A stretch of 64,000 bases of DNA from Mesorhizobium huakuii. GTDB taxonomy: Bacteria; Pseudomonadota; Alphaproteobacteria; Rhizobiales; Rhizobiaceae. The notes under the pieces are model-generated. The model ran no database searches. It saw only the letters and a program-made list of their open reading frames with translations, and had not been told where the DNA came from. Shown here piece by piece: positions 53,644 through 63,079 of the stretch. The DNA is taken from positions 3,344,001 to 3,408,000 of the forward strand of contig NZ_CP050296.1 of the NCBI RefSeq assembly GCF_014189455.1. The letters are read 5' to 3'. Both the position numbers and the translations under genes were made by a program. How positions within the stretch are numbered: position 1 is the stretch's first letter; every line of letters starts with the position of its first letter.

Positions 53644-54246
53644 CTACCACGGCACCACCTCAATCTCAGACCAGCTCTCCTTTGCCCGCTTCCCCTTCGC
53701 CTCATGGGTCTGCCGGTTGTCCATCACCCGGTTCGGCGTGATGCGAAACGAAAAAATGTCGTCCAGCCCGAACGGCGCCACCAGCATCAACCGCCCATCA
53801 GCATCGTATCGCACCCCAACCGCATGCGTCTTCGAGGCGAAATGGCTGACGGATTGGCTGGCACTCGTATAGCGCGGGCACGGCTGCCCGAATTTCTGCG
53901 GATACCACAGATGCACCCGCGCCTGGTTGCGCACCTCGACCGGCAGCGCCAGCCCCTCGAAATGCCGTGCTGCCCGGCGAATGACAGCGTCCTCGGCCTC
54001 ATAGGACAGGTCGCTGTCGTCAAAATAGAACAGGTCGACATCCTTGATGCCGTAACCTGACGGCTTGCCGGTCAGATGGTTCCAGACGCTGTTGTAAAGC
54101 GCGCCGGAAACCACCAGCCAGTCCGGCAGAGCCAGCGTGCGGGCACGCGCCAGCGCGTCGCGCACCAGCGGGTCCATCAACACGATGTCGAGAAACGCCG
54201 CGCGTTGTGCTTCGAACGGCAGCCCGGAATAGCGCAGATGCTCCAT
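53644..54246 (-). CDS. Nucleotidyltransferase-family protein (COG3575-like)
   Basis: A roughly 200-aa protein with a nucleotidyltransferase-like core: LVVSGALYNSVWNHLTGKPSGYGIKDVDLFYFDDSDLS shows a GxxxN and DxD-type pattern, followed by VEVRNQARVHLWYPQKFG. The open frame continues 47 codons upstream, but that part encodes an intergenic palindromic repeat, so I start at MEHLRYSGLP. Function unknown; often annotated only as a nitrate-reductase-like or nucleotidyltransferase protein. Confidence 0.82.
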   Translation of the reverse strand: MEHLRYSGLPFEAQRAAFLDIVLMDPLVRDALARARTLALPDWLVVSGALYNSVWNHLTGKPSGYGIKDVDLFYFDDSDLSYEAEDAVIRRAARHFEGLALPVEVRNQARVHLWYPQKFGQPCPRYTSASQSVSHFASKTHAVGVRYDADGRLMLVAPFGLDDIFSFRITPNRVMDNRQTHEAKGKRAKESWSEIEVVPW

Positions 54247-54289
54247 CGCCCTTTGGAGGACGATTCGCCATCTGCCCGCAAGTTTCGGA

Positions 54290-54333
54290 GCAATTCCAGG
54301 AAAAGTGTAAGACGGTTTTCCGTCCGGAATTGC
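54290..54333. repeat. Palindromic repeat, GCAATT...AATTGC family, copy 3
   Basis: GCAATTCCAGGAAAAGTG, then AAGACGGTTTTCCGTCC, then GGAATTGC: perfect 8-bp outer arms. It lies between pheT and the nucleotidyltransferase gene and is open-frame in the latter's direction. Confidence 0.78.
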
Positions 54334-54349
54334 GTCAAAACAGAAAGTT

Positions 54350-56758
54350 CTACCCGCGCAGCACGCCACCCGTCTGCTTGCCGACATTCTCGACGATGCG
54401 CTTGGCCAGCGTCTCGAAATCCTCGTCGGTCAGCGTCTTCTCGACCGGCTGGATAGACACCTCGATGGCGATCGATTTTTTGTCAGCGCCGAGCGACGCA
54501 CCTTCGAAAATGTCGAACACCGAAACCGCGGTGATCAGCTTCTTGTCGGCGGCCAATGCCGCGCGCACCAGCGTGCCGGCCTCGATCGCTTTGTCGACGA
54601 CGAAGGCGAAGTCGCGCTTCACCGCCTGGAAGGCGGAGAGCTCCAGCTTCGGCTTGGTTTTCGTCGGCTTGGCCTTCGGCTCGGGCACGGCATCGACGAA
54701 CACTTCGAAACCGCAGAGCGGACCGGAAACATCGAGCCCTTCCATCGTCTTCGGATGGAATTCGCCGAACGTGCCGAGCACGGTCTTCGGCCCGAGCTTG
54801 ATCGTGCCGGAACGGCCGGGATGATACCAGGCCGGTCCGCCCGCCTCGATCTGCAGCCGGTCGACCGGCGCGCCGCAGGCTTCGAGGGCGGCAATCGCGT
54901 CGGCCTTGGCGTCGAACACGCCGACCGGGCCCGAATTGCCGGCCCAGTTGCGGCCGGAGCCGTCGAGCTTGGCGGTGCCGCGCCGCACGCCGGCGGCCAC
55001 GCGCCGCTGCTGGTCGGCGCCGTCGCCTTCATAGGTGCCCGAGACCTCGAACAGCGCGACGTCGCCAATGCCCTTGTCGGCATTGCGCTGCGCGGCGGCG
55101 ATCAGCCCCGGCAGTAGCGACGGCCGCATGTCGGACATGTCGGCGGCGATCGGGTTGGCAAGCTTCAGCGCCGTCTGGCCGCCGCCGAACAGTTCGGCGT
55201 GCTTGGCCGGGATGAAAGACCAGGTGACGGCCTCCATCATGCCACGTACGGCAAGCGCCCGCTTGGCCGTGCGGGTGCGGACCTGCAGCGTGGTCAGGAT
55301 CTTGGAATTGACCGCGTCATGCGCGCCGAGTGGCTGCGGGGCGATGTTGTCGACACCATGGATGCGCATCACTTCCTCGACGAGGTCGGCTTTGCCGTCG
55401 ACGTCCGGTCGCCAGGAAGGCACCTTCACCTTGACGATGTCGCCCGAGCCCTGCGGCTCGAAGCCGAGGCGGGTGAGGATGTCGAGGCTTACCGCCTTCG
55501 GCACCTCGACCCCCGTCAGCCGCTTCACTTCCGACAGCGGGAAGGACACGATCTTCGGCTTGTGCCCGGCATAGCCGGCCACTTCCATTTCCGTCGGCGT
55601 TCCGCCGCAGAAATCGAGCACCAATTTGGTCGCGAGTTCGACGCCCGGCACCATGAATTCGGGGTCGACGCCGCGCTCGAAGCGGTAGCGGGCGTCGGTG
55701 ATGATGCCGAGCGCACGGCCGGTGCGGGCGGTTGCGATCGGGTCCCACAGCGCCGATTCGATCAGCACGTCGGTGGTGCTCTCATCGCAGCCCGAATGTT
55801 CGCCGCCCATGATGCCGGCGATCGATTCGACGCCATTGTCGTCGGCAATCACGCACATCTCCGGCGTCAGCGTGTATTCACGGCCGTCCAGCGCCAGCAC
55901 TTTTTCGCCGTCCCTGGCACGGCGCACCACGAGGTTGCCGGCCACCTTCGCGGCGTCGAACACATGCAACGGCCGGCCGCGGTCGAAAGTGACATAGTTG
56001 GTGATGTCGACCAGGGCGCTGATCGGCCGCAAACCAATGGCGATCAGGCGCTGCTGCAACCATTTCGGTGACGGGCCGTTCTTGACGCCACTCACCATCG
56101 TCAGCGCGAAGCCCGGGCAGAGTTCCGGCGCCTCGATCGTGACCTTCACGGGGCACAGCCCCTCGCCGACATGCGGCATGATCGCGCCACCCACAAGCCG
56201 TCCGAGCCCGCTCGCCGCCAGATCCCTGGCAATGCCGTAGACGCTGGTGGCATCGGGCCGGTTCGGCGTCAGATTGATCTCGATGACCGGATCATCGAGA
56301 TGCGCATAGGACGCAAAGCTGGTGCCGACCGGAGCGTCGGCCGGCAGGTCGATGATGCCGTTGTGCTCGTCGGACAGTTCCAGTTCGCGCTCGGAACACA
56401 TCATGCCATGGCTCTCGACGCCCCTGATCTTGCCGACCGTCAGCGTCACGTCGATGCCGGGCACATAGGTGCCGGGCGCGGCAAAGGCGCCGATCAGCCC
56501 GGCGCGGGCATTGGGAGCGCCACAGACCACCTGAACTGGTGGCTTGCCGTCGCCTGTATCGACGGTCAGCACGCGCAGCCGGTCGGCATCCGGGTGCTGC
56601 ACCGCCGTCAGCACTTTGGCGATGACGAAGGGTTTCAGGCTCGACTTGTCGTCGACATGCTCGACTTCGAGGCCGATCGACGTCAGCCGCTCGACGATCT
56701 CGTTGAGCGAGGCGTCGGTCTCGAGATGATCCTTGAGCCAGGAGAGGGTGAATTTCAT
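54350..56758 (-). CDS. pheT: Phenylalanine-tRNA ligase beta subunit
   Basis: 802 aa, starting [17 protein letters not shown]. Domains in order: tRNA-binding EMAP-like domain (about 40-150), B3/B4 editing domain (about 210-390), B5 (about 405-480), catalytic-like core, and the C-terminal FDX-ACB anticodon domain (about 708-800). It pairs with PheS to charge tRNA-Phe. Its ATG overlaps the GFA gene stop by 4 bases, so pheS-GFA-pheT is translationally coupled. The longer open frame upstream is a shadow of the GFA gene. Confidence 0.96.
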   Translation of the reverse strand: MKFTLSWLKDHLETDASLNEIVERLTSIGLEVEHVDDKSSLKPFVIAKVLTAVQHPDADRLRVLTVDTGDGKPPVQVVCGAPNARAGLIGAFAAPGTYVPGIDVTLTVGKIRGVESHGMMCSERELELSDEHNGIIDLPADAPVGTSFASYAHLDDPVIEINLTPNRPDATSVYGIARDLAASGLGRLVGGAIMPHVGEGLCPVKVTIEAPELCPGFALTMVSGVKNGPSPKWLQQRLIAIGLRPISALVDITNYVTFDRGRPLHVFDAAKVAGNLVVRRARDGEKVLALDGREYTLTPEMCVIADDNGVESIAGIMGGEHSGCDESTTDVLIESALWDPIATARTGRALGIITDARYRFERGVDPEFMVPGVELATKLVLDFCGGTPTEMEVAGYAGHKPKIVSFPLSEVKRLTGVEVPKAVSLDILTRLGFEPQGSGDIVKVKVPSWRPDVDGKADLVEEVMRIHGVDNIAPQPLGAHDAVNSKILTTLQVRTRTAKRALAVRGMMEAVTWSFIPAKHAELFGGGQTALKLANPIAADMSDMRPSLLPGLIAAAQRNADKGIGDVALFEVSGTYEGDGADQQRRVAAGVRRGTAKLDGSGRNWAGNSGPVGVFDAKADAIAALEACGAPVDRLQIEAGGPAWYHPGRSGTIKLGPKTVLGTFGEFHPKTMEGLDVSGPLCGFEVFVDAVPEPKAKPTKTKPKLELSAFQAVKRDFAFVVDKAIEAGTLVRAALAADKKLITAVSVFDIFEGASLGADKKSIAIEVSIQPVEKTLTDEDFETLAKRIVENVGKQTGGVLRG

Positions 56759-57177
56759 TGGGCTGTTCCGTCTGGTCTTTTGACGCTTGTTTTCAGATGT
56801 CTCGGCAAGTCGTCGGACATATGCAGGAAGGGAAGCTGCTCGCTGACATAGGCATGGTGCGTCGGCCTGAAATCGGCCGGCATGTCCATGGCGCCGAGCA
56901 TGAAGTAGATGTCGTCCTCCAGCCGCTCGTCGACATAGGCGATGGGCGAGCCGCAGACGCCGCAGAAGGAGCGCGTCACCGGCCCGTTCTCGTACATCTT
57001 CAGCGCCTTGCCGGTGAAAGCCACCTGGTCGACCAGAAAGCCGACAAAGGCCGATACCGGCGCGCCGCTCGCCCGCCGGCAATCGCCGCAATGGCAATAG
57101 CTGACGTGATGCGGCTCAGCCGAAGCTTCGAACCGCACGGCGCCGCAGCGGCAGCCGCCAATGTGGGGCGCTGTCAT
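56755..57177 (-). CDS. GFA-family (CENP-V/GFA) zinc protein
   Basis: A 140-aa protein with the cysteine pattern of glutathione-dependent formaldehyde-activating-enzyme-like proteins: [21 protein letters not shown] and [10 protein letters not shown] bind zinc. True formaldehyde activity is not established for most members. It overlaps both pheS (4 bases) and pheT (4 bases), an unusual insertion into a highly conserved gene pair. Confidence 0.92.
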   Translation of the reverse strand: MTAPHIGGCRCGAVRFEASAEPHHVSYCHCGDCRRASGAPVSAFVGFLVDQVAFTGKALKMYENGPVTRSFCGVCGSPIAYVDERLEDDIYFMLGAMDMPADFRPTHHAYVSEQLPFLHMSDDLPRHLKTSVKRPDGTAQ

Positions 57178-58271
57178 GCGCTCAACCCGCCGAACAACGT
57201 CGGCATGTCGAGTGGCCTGAAACCGTAATGCGACAGCCAGCGCACATCCGCGTCGAAGAAGGCGCGCAGGTCCGGCATGCCGTATTTCAGCATGGCGATG
57301 CGGTCGATGCCCATGCCCCAGGCAAAGCCCTGATACTCGTCGGGATCGAGGCCGCCGGCGCGCAGCACGTTGGGATGCACCATGCCGCAGCCGAGGATCT
57401 CCATCCAGTCGGAGCCTTCGCCGAAGCGCACTTCGCCGGGCCGCGAGCGGTCGCATTGGATGTCGACCTCGAGGCTTGGCTCGGTGAACGGGAAGAAGGA
57501 CGGACGGAAGCGCATCTTGACCGAGGGCACCTCGAAGAAGGCCTTGCAGAACTCCTCCAGCACCCACTTCATGTTGGCGACGTTCGCTGTCTTGTCGATC
57601 ACCAGCCCCTCGACCTGATGGAACATCGGCGAGTGGGTGGCGTCCGAATCCTGCCGATAAGTCTTGCCCGGAATGACGATGCGGATCGGCGGCTTCTGCT
57701 TCTCCATGGTGCGGATCTGCACCGGTGAGGTGTGGGTGCGCAAAAGCTTGCGCTCGCCCTTCTCGTCCGGCTGGAAGAAGAAGGTGTCGTGCATCTCGCG
57801 CGCCGGATGGCCTTCGGGGAAATTCAGCGCGGTGAAATTGTAATAGTCGGTCTCGATGTCCGGACCTTCGGCGATGGCGAAGCCGAGATCGCCGAAGATC
57901 GCCGCGATCTCGTCAATGACCTGGCTGATCGGATGGATGCGGCCGCGCTCGGCCGGCGACTGCCGCACCGGCAGCGTCACGTCGACTTTTTCCGCGGCCA
58001 GCCGCGCGGCGATCGCCACATCCCTGAGTTCGGCCTTACGGGCCGTCAGCGCCTCGGTCACGCGGTTCTTGAGGCCGTTGATGGCCGGGCCCTTGAGTTG
58101 GCGCTCCTCGGCGGTCATGGCGCCAAGCGTCTTCAGCATCTCGGACACGGTGCCCTTCTTGCCGAATGCGGCGATGCGCACGGCCTCGATGGCCGGCTCG
58201 TCGGCGGCCGATGCGATGTCGGCCAGAAGGGAGCTTTCAAGCGTATCCAGGCCAGTGGTTGCGTCGTTCAC
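57174..58271 (-). CDS. pheS: Phenylalanine-tRNA ligase alpha subunit
   Basis: About 365 aa, class II synthetase. N-terminal coiled coil ([30 protein letters not shown]), motif 2 region ([38 protein letters not shown]), motif 3 ([17 protein letters not shown]). I start at GTG ([10 protein letters not shown]); TTG two codons earlier is possible. The ATG at 58337 is rejected because it lies in the tail of a terminator and has no ribosome site. It lies downstream of rplT. Confidence 0.94.
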   Translation of the reverse strand: MNDATTGLDTLESSLLADIASAADEPAIEAVRIAAFGKKGTVSEMLKTLGAMTAEERQLKGPAINGLKNRVTEALTARKAELRDVAIAARLAAEKVDVTLPVRQSPAERGRIHPISQVIDEIAAIFGDLGFAIAEGPDIETDYYNFTALNFPEGHPAREMHDTFFFQPDEKGERKLLRTHTSPVQIRTMEKQKPPIRIVIPGKTYRQDSDATHSPMFHQVEGLVIDKTANVANMKWVLEEFCKAFFEVPSVKMRFRPSFFPFTEPSLEVDIQCDRSRPGEVRFGEGSDWMEILGCGMVHPNVLRAGGLDPDEYQGFAWGMGIDRIAMLKYGMPDLRAFFDADVRWLSHYGFRPLDMPTLFGGLSA

Positions 58272-58302
58272 GGTCAAACTCGCTACGTTGGAAATCTGCG
58301 CT

Positions 58303-58319
58303 AACGTGAAAGTCACGTT
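58303..58319. promoter_or_regulatory. Perfect inverted repeat upstream of pheS
   Basis: AACGTGA-AAG-TCACGTT, 7-bp arms with a 3-base centre, between the rplT terminator and pheS. It could be an operator or a small RNA hairpin near the pheS start; no regulator is known to me for this site. Confidence 0.45.
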
Positions 58320-58339
58320 CAAGTTGATGTCAGGCATAA

Positions 58340-58373
58340 GAAAAACCCGCGCCAGCCGTGCCAGCGCGGGTTC
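58340..58373 (-). terminator. Rho-independent terminator after rplT
   Basis: Minus-strand AACCCGCGC and GCGCGGGTT form a 9-bp stem around an 11-base loop, directly followed by a T run. It ends transcription of rpmI-rplT, or attenuates read-through into pheS. Confidence 0.8.
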
Positions 58374-58412
58374 CCCATAATCAGAATTGCGAATGCTTGG
58401 GAAGCGCTGGTC

Positions 58413-58814
58413 TTAGGCGACAGCGCTTTCAAAAGCGTTCGGCGTGGTGTTCTTCAGATATTCGAGCGCGACCTTGGCCTTGGCCACGAGCGCGGCGAAA
58501 GCCTGCGGCTCATGGATGGCCATGTCGGACAGGATCTTGCGATCGATCTCGATGCCGGCCTTGTTGAGACCATCGATGAAGCGGCCATAGGTCAGGCCGT
58601 GCTCGTGGGTCGCGGCGTTGATGCGCTGGATCCACAGCGCGCGGAACGAGCGCTTGCGGTTCTTGCGGTCGCGATAAGCGTACTGCAGCGACTTTTCCAC
58701 CGCCTGCTTTGCGATGCGGATGGTGTTCTTGCGACGGCCGTAGAAGCCCTTGGCGGCTTTCAGGACCTTCTTGTGCTTGGCGTGCGAGGTGACGCCTCTC
58801 TTTACGCGTGCCAT
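58413..58814 (-). CDS. rplT: Large-subunit ribosomal protein L20
   Basis: 133 aa, highly basic; opens [21 protein letters not shown] and contains [18 protein letters not shown] and [16 protein letters not shown], unmistakable bL20. It binds 23S rRNA early in 50S assembly. An AAGGAGAT ribosome site precedes it. It follows rpmI after a palindromic repeat. Confidence 0.98.
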   Translation of the reverse strand: MARVKRGVTSHAKHKKVLKAAKGFYGRRKNTIRIAKQAVEKSLQYAYRDRKNRKRSFRALWIQRINAATHEHGLTYGRFIDGLNKAGIEIDRKILSDMAIHEPQAFAALVAKAKVALEYLKNTTPNAFESAVA

Positions 58815-58832
58815 GTCATGATCTCCTTAAAA

Positions 58833-58870
58833 GCAATTCCAGGTGCCTGCGGCTTTCCGTTCGGAATTGC
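58833..58870. repeat. Palindromic repeat, GCAATT...AATTGC family, copy 4
   Basis: Outer arms GCAATTCC and GGAATTGC flank AGGTGCCTGCGGC and TTTCCGTTC. A shorter variant located between rpmI and rplT inside the ribosomal-protein transcript. Confidence 0.7.
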
Positions 58871-58901
58871 GTAAAACTACTGCGTGTCCAGACCGAATGC
58901 C

Positions 58902-59105
58902 TTAGAGGCCGTTCGGCAGAAAATTCTTGATGACCTTCTTGCCATCCGGTTCAGCCAGAACCATCGTGCCGCGGGCATTTCGAATGAACTTGTTGGAACG
59001 CTTGATCATGCCGTGACGCTTGCCGGCCGCAGCCGACAGGACTTTACCCGTACCTGTGATCTTGAACCGCTTCTTGGCGGCCGATTTGGTCTTCATCTTG
59101 GGCAT
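58902..59105 (-). CDS. rpmI: Large-subunit ribosomal protein L35
   Basis: 67 aa, basic: [20 protein letters not shown] opening and [18 protein letters not shown], typical bL35. GACGGAG precedes the ATG. It is usually next to infC, but here the infC gene lies 3.3 kb away with an IS and two other genes between. Confidence 0.98.
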   Translation of the reverse strand: MPKMKTKSAAKKRFKITGTGKVLSAAAGKRHGMIKRSNKFIRNARGTMVLAEPDGKKVIKNFLPNGL

Positions 59106-59181
59106 TTTGCTACTCCGTCTAGTTGGCGCACTATCGCGCTTCTTGTTCGCTCCGGGCCGACCAAAGCCCGAAAAGCAAATG

Positions 59182-59213
59182 AAACCGCCACGGCATGCCC
59201 TGCCGGGCGGTTT
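59182..59213. other. Strong hairpin in the rpmI 5' region
   Basis: AAACCGCC pairs with GGCGGTTT and, after a one-base bulge, CGGCA with TGCCG, leaving a 5-base loop: 13 bp in all. On the plus strand it is followed by TCTTG. On the minus strand it lies about 80 bases before rpmI, either as the end of an upstream transcript or as a leader structure. Confidence 0.5.
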
Positions 59214-59256
59214 TCTTGAACGGCGGTCCTATACGTCAAAGACGGCGACTGTGCAA

Positions 59257-60629
59257 CACCTCAAGGTCGTGCGTGTCGTAAGCAGATGAGTTGTCCGGAT
59301 TAGGTAGCACATGAGTTGTCCGGTTTTATCGTCAGCCCGCTGGAGGCTGAGGATGAGACGGACGGCATGGCTACAGGGCCGGAGAATGCAGAAGTTTCGG
59401 GACGTTTTGAGCCGTTGGAATGGCGGCGATCTTTCGATGCTGGAGGCTGGTGAGTTGTTGGGGATGTCGGAGCGGCAATTCCGGCGTTACCGCGACCGCT
59501 ATGAAGAGGCTGGGGAAGCTGGGTTGCTCGATCGACGGTTAGGCAAGCTTTCGACCCGTCGGGTGCCTGCGGAAGCGATCGAGGAGATGCTGGAGCTTTA
59601 TCGTCATCGCTACCTTGGCTGGAATGTGAAGCATTTCCACGAGCACCTGCTGCGCGATCACAACTTCAGCTGGGGCTATACCTTCATCAAGACGCAGCTT
59701 CACGCGGCAGGCTTGGTTGAACGGGCCAAGCGGCGCGGTGCTCACCGGCGCAAGCGCGAAAGGAAGCCGTGCGAGGGGATGATGCTGCATCAGGATGGCA
59801 GCCGGCATGCCTGGTTGGACAGCCAGCCTATGCTCGACCTGATCGTGACGATGGACGACGCGACGAGCACGATCTATTCGGCCTTCCTGATTGGGGAGGA
59901 AGGCACGGCGTCGAGCTTTCAGGGACTTCTGGAGACCTTTGTCGCCAAGGGATTGCCGTCAAGCCTCTACACCGATCGTGGCAGCCATTATTTCGTCACG
60001 CTCAAGGCCGGCGAGGCGGTCGACAAGAGCCGGCTGACCCAAGTCGGACGGGCGCTGCGGCATCTGGGCATCGAGCATATCCCGGCCTATTCGCCCGAAG
60101 CCAGGGGGCGCTCCGAGCGGATGTTCGCGACCTTGCAGGATCGGTTGCCCAAGGAACTGGCCCTGGCCGGCATTGCGGATATCCAGGCCGCCAACCGCTT
60201 CATCGCACAGACCTATCTGCCGGCTCACAATGCCCGCTTCGCCAGGCCGGCCGCGGTTGAAGACAGCGCCTTTGTTGCCGTCGACCCGCAGCAACTGTCC
60301 CAGATCCTGTGCATCGAGGAGGAGCGCGTCGTTGCCCGCGACAACACGGTCGCCTTCGCGCGACTGCGATTGCAGCTGCCGCACAGCCCGATCCGACATC
60401 ACTTCGTCAAAGCCACGGTCAAGATCAGGCACTATCCGGATGGGACGCTTGCGGTCTTCCATGGGCCGCGCCGCATTGCACGATACATGCCCGATGGCAC
60501 CGTAATCGAAGAAACTTGCCGCATCAGGCAAGCCGCGTGAACCGCTTCGACGCAAAACAGAAGCGGACAAACAATGTGCTACCAAACCGGACAACTTGAT
60601 TAGCTACCGACACACCTCAAGGTCGTGCG
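59257..60629 (+). mobile_element. IS1202/ISNCY-like insertion sequence with 17-bp target duplication
   Basis: The element proper spans about 59274-60612 (1.34 kb). Both flanks carry CACCTCAAGGTCGTGCG (59257-59273 and 60613-60629), a 17-bp direct repeat. Its ends are imperfect inverted repeats of about 50 bp: both begin TGTCG and share GTTGTCCGG and GGTAGCACAT, with a second TTGTCCG block. One transposase gene fills it. Long target duplications are known for IS1202-group elements, which fits. The insertion interrupts a hairpin behind the lipoprotein gene. Confidence 0.88.
59353..60540 (+). CDS. Transposase, DDE type (ISNCY/IS1202 group)
   Basis: 395 aa. N-terminal HTH (LSMLEAGELLGMSERQFRRYRDRY), then an rve-type integrase core: candidate catalytic residues are Asp in LHQDGSRHAW, Asp in LYTDRGSHYF and Glu in EARGRSERMF. 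The C-terminus is the family-specific beta domain. GGAGG lies 7 bases before this ATG; an upstream ATG at 59311 inside the terminal repeat would add 14 residues. The frame is intact, so the element may be active. Confidence 0.93.
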   Translation: MRRTAWLQGRRMQKFRDVLSRWNGGDLSMLEAGELLGMSERQFRRYRDRYEEAGEAGLLDRRLGKLSTRRVPAEAIEEMLELYRHRYLGWNVKHFHEHLLRDHNFSWGYTFIKTQLHAAGLVERAKRRGAHRRKRERKPCEGMMLHQDGSRHAWLDSQPMLDLIVTMDDATSTIYSAFLIGEEGTASSFQGLLETFVAKGLPSSLYTDRGSHYFVTLKAGEAVDKSRLTQVGRALRHLGIEHIPAYSPEARGRSERMFATLQDRLPKELALAGIADIQAANRFIAQTYLPAHNARFARPAAVEDSAFVAVDPQQLSQILCIEEERVVARDNTVAFARLRLQLPHSPIRHHFVKATVKIRHYPDGTLAVFHGPRRIARYMPDGTVIEETCRIRQAA

Positions 60630-60643
60630 AAGCGCTGAGGTGC

Positions 60644-61342
60644 TCATGACCCTTTCCGTACAAAATTGGTTCTGCCTATCGACTCGCCGGGAATCTTCAA
60701 GGGAGTTATACCGCCCCCGGCCGCAAGGAACCTCTCGCGCGGCCAACTGAGCCAGGGCAGGATCGGTTCAACTTTCCCGAATGCCGTTTTTTCATCGGTA
60801 ATTTCGAGCACGACACGCACCAGAGAAATGCCAGGACCAAATGTCGCCGAAAGATTGTGCGGATCCACCTTGCGTATCGTCTTCGGATTGCTGGTATCTG
60901 TGAAGGTGACGAGCACCGGATAACGATCGCGAGGCACGTCCTTTGCGCCCCGAAAGCGCATGATAGCGGGTAAAAGCCCCTCGTAGTCGCCGCGGCTGTA
61001 TCCCAGTTTGTCATCGAGAGTGTATTGGGCAATGTATGTGGTCTCTTCGCCGATCAGCGCGAAGAGCTTGCCTCTCTGTCCGAGGTCAACCACCGTCGCC
61101 TCTCCTTTGTAGCCTGACGGATAGACGTCAAACGCATTGGCTTCCTGCCACCAGATGTGAGATACGGCCGAGCCGGAAACCACCTTGCCGTCGACAAGAA
61201 CCTCGACGGTCAGCTTCTGGTTCCACTGCCACACGTCGGCGAAGAGGCCGCAAGAGGTGAGGAACAGTGCAGAGACCAAGGCTAGGACAAGCGAAGGTCT
61301 GGCCGCAGATACGGAAGTAACCACCCAATTGCTCGACGTCAT
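60644..61342 (-). CDS. Putative lipoprotein of unknown function (232 aa)
   Basis: A signal peptide with lipobox LVSALFLTSC (Cys31) predicts an outer- or inner-membrane lipoprotein. The body is beta-rich: KLTVEVLVDGKVVSGSAVSH and a C-terminal PILPWLSWPRERFL. I do not recognise the family; similar proteins occur in Mesorhizobium. GAGG precedes the ATG. The hairpin immediately after its stop is split by the insertion sequence. Confidence 0.78.
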   Translation of the reverse strand: MTSSNWVVTSVSAARPSLVLALVSALFLTSCGLFADVWQWNQKLTVEVLVDGKVVSGSAVSHIWWQEANAFDVYPSGYKGEATVVDLGQRGKLFALIGEETTYIAQYTLDDKLGYSRGDYEGLLPAIMRFRGAKDVPRDRYPVLVTFTDTSNPKTIRKVDPHNLSATFGPGISLVRVVLEITDEKTAFGKVEPILPWLSWPRERFLAAGGGITPLKIPGESIGRTNFVRKGS

Positions 61343-61447
61343 GCATTCCTCGCGGCCTTGCTCGCCGCGATTATTGCTACACTAGCACTGTGGCCAGACC
61401 GTTAAGCCGTCGAAGCTGTGGGTTGCGGTTGTTCTGCCTATCAACGT

Positions 61448-62074
61448 CTAAGGCAGCGTGAACCAGACCGGCAGCATGCCCGACTGCTGCGCACCGTCGA
61501 TGAGTTCGAAGGCCGGCAGCGCGACCAGGAACACCAGCCCGTCGAGCAGCGTGGTCAATAACAGGCGCGGCTTGAAGCTGCCTGTATCGCCCTCCTGGTA
61601 GAGGGAAAGCTTCGGGAAGAAGCGCGGCACCTTGTCCAAATAGGCCTGATAGGGCGCGCCGAGCGCTTCCTTGAGAAATTTCTCTTCGCGCAGGATGACA
61701 ATATGGAAGGCCCCCGCGCACAGCAGCGCGAACAGGATGATGCCCGAGAACGAGCCGATCTGCGCGCCGACGCCGGCCGCGGCCACCGTCGAGAACACAT
61801 AGAGCGGGTTGCGGGTGATCGAATAGGGTCCGCCCGTCACCACCTCGGAGGATTTGCGCCCGCCTATATAGAGCGTCGCCCAAAGCCGCCCGACGATGCC
61901 GAGGAAGATCAGCAGCACGCCGAACATCTCGATCGTCTCATGCACCGGCGTTTCGGGTGGGAAGGTCGATTGGCCGAACAGCAGCGCCAGAAACAGCAGC
62001 ACCACGAGCACGGCAAGCACCAGCCGACGCATCTGCTGGTAATTGCCCAGCCCGTATTTGAGTTCTTTGTCCAA
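61448..62074 (-). CDS. Isoprenylcysteine carboxyl methyltransferase-family membrane protein
   Basis: A polytopic membrane methyltransferase of the ICMT/PEMT type, about 208 aa. Hydrophobic helices at LVLAVLVVLLFLALLFG and GVLLIFLGIVGRLWATL precede the SAM-binding block GGPYSITRNPLYVFS...VILREEKFLKEALGAPYQAYLDKVPRF, typical of the family. In bacteria substrates are mostly unknown (lipids). The start is uncertain: TTG used here; ATG at 62032 is the alternative. The frame extends further upstream only through a repeat. Confidence 0.82.
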   Translation of the reverse strand: MDKELKYGLGNYQQMRRLVLAVLVVLLFLALLFGQSTFPPETPVHETIEMFGVLLIFLGIVGRLWATLYIGGRKSSEVVTGGPYSITRNPLYVFSTVAAAGVGAQIGSFSGIILFALLCAGAFHIVILREEKFLKEALGAPYQAYLDKVPRFFPKLSLYQEGDTGSFKPRLLLTTLLDGLVFLVALPAFELIDGAQQSGMLPVWFTLP

Positions 62075-62102
62075 GGGGAATCCGATCGTCGAGGAGCCTA
62101 TT

Positions 62103-62146
62103 GCATGTCGCCCAAAAGTGGCCCCGGTTTTGGGAAGACGACGTGC
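62103..62146. repeat. Palindromic repeat, GCATGTCG...CGACGTGC type
   Basis: Arms GCATGTCGCCCAAAA and TTTTGGGAAGACGACGTGC are near complements around GTGGCCCCGG. This resembles a common rhizobial intergenic palindrome. Only one copy was seen in the window. Confidence 0.6.
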
Positions 62147-62281
62147 ATAAAAACAAAGCCGGCGATCGCAGCTGTGGCCGAGAAACAGGCGTCCCGCCGA
62201 TCGTCGGGACGCCCTGTAGCACAATTCAGGCGAAATTGGAGCGCGACGGCGGCGCCTAACCTTAACGTGATCCAGGCTCTG

Positions 62282-62310
62282 AAAAAGTGTCCCACGGTTC
62301 TGCCGTGGGA
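62282..62310 (-). terminator. infC Rho-independent terminator
   Basis: Minus strand: TCCCACGG, CAGAA loop, CCGTGGGA, then CACTTTTTC. A perfect 8-bp stem with a T tract, 58 bases after the infC stop. It separates infC from the downstream membrane methyltransferase gene. Confidence 0.85.
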
Positions 62311-62367
62311 ACCTGCGACAATCGGGAAGCTGAGCAGACGACGCCCGGCGAAGCGAGCGGAGTCTGC

Positions 62368-62904
62368 TTAGCGCGGCGCCAGCACCATCATCATCTGGCG
62401 GCCTTCGAGCTTCGGCTCCGCTTCGACTTTGGCGATGGTCGCCACTTCTTCGCGCACCTTGTTCAGAAGCTGCATGCCGAGTTCCATATGCGCCATCTCG
62501 CGGCCACGGAAGCGCAGCGTCAGCTTGACCTTGTCGCCTTCCTCGAAGAAGCGCCTGACGGCCTTCATCTTGGTCTCGTAGTCATGGCTGTCGATGTTCG
62601 GGCGCATCTTGATCTCCTTGATCTCGATGACCTTCTGATTCTTGCGCGCCTCGGCCGCCTTCTTCTGGTTGGCGTATTTCAACTTGCCGAGATCGAGGAT
62701 CTTTACGACGGGGGGCACCGCATTGGGCGATATCTCAACGAGATCGAGCCCCGCCTCTTCGGCGAGCAGCAATGCGTCGTTGATGGAAACATCGCCGCGG
62801 TTCTGGCCTTCGGCGTCGATAAGCTGGACCCGGGGAACCCGGATGTCACGGTTGGAGCGCGGCCCATCCTTGGTCGGCGCCGCTGCTTTGAAAGGTCTGC
62901 GAAT
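62368..62904 (-). CDS. infC: Translation initiation factor IF-3
   Basis: 178 aa. The N-domain reads [38 protein letters not shown] and the C-domain [24 protein letters not shown], typical IF-3. The only start giving the full N-domain is ATT (62904), reading (M)[19 protein letters not shown], with AAGGAG 9 bases upstream. AUU is the classic infC start codon used for autoregulation, since IF-3 rejects non-standard starts. The first ATG/GTG/TTG-type start (62772) would remove a third of the N-domain. Confidence 0.95.
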   Translation of the reverse strand: MRRPFKAAAPTKDGPRSNRDIRVPRVQLIDAEGQNRGDVSINDALLLAEEAGLDLVEISPNAVPPVVKILDLGKLKYANQKKAAEARKNQKVIEIKEIKMRPNIDSHDYETKMKAVRRFFEEGDKVKLTLRFRGREMAHMELGMQLLNKVREEVATIAKVEAEPKLEGRQMMMVLAPR

Positions 62905-63079
62905 GGTCGTGGTCTCCTTGGCCGTTTCGTTCAGGATTTGTCAGTCTTGATGCGTGGACGCGCCAATGTGGTGAGCGCGCGGGCGGAGTCAATAGCACAG
63001 CATTGATAGAAAATCACCCTGATCACCGCCTGCACCAAACAAAGAAGCAGCGCGAGCACTTTTCGCCACGCCTCTGGCT

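Noticed and set aside
58272..58337. ATG at 58337 as the pheS start
   Set aside because: It lies in the T tail of the rplT terminator and has no ribosome site; the added residues do not look like a PheS N-terminus.
59286..59323. Two direct copies of ATGAGTTGTCCGG as a separate regulatory repeat
   Set aside because: Both lie within the left terminal inverted repeat of the insertion sequence and are mirrored at its right end, so they are transposase-binding subrepeats.
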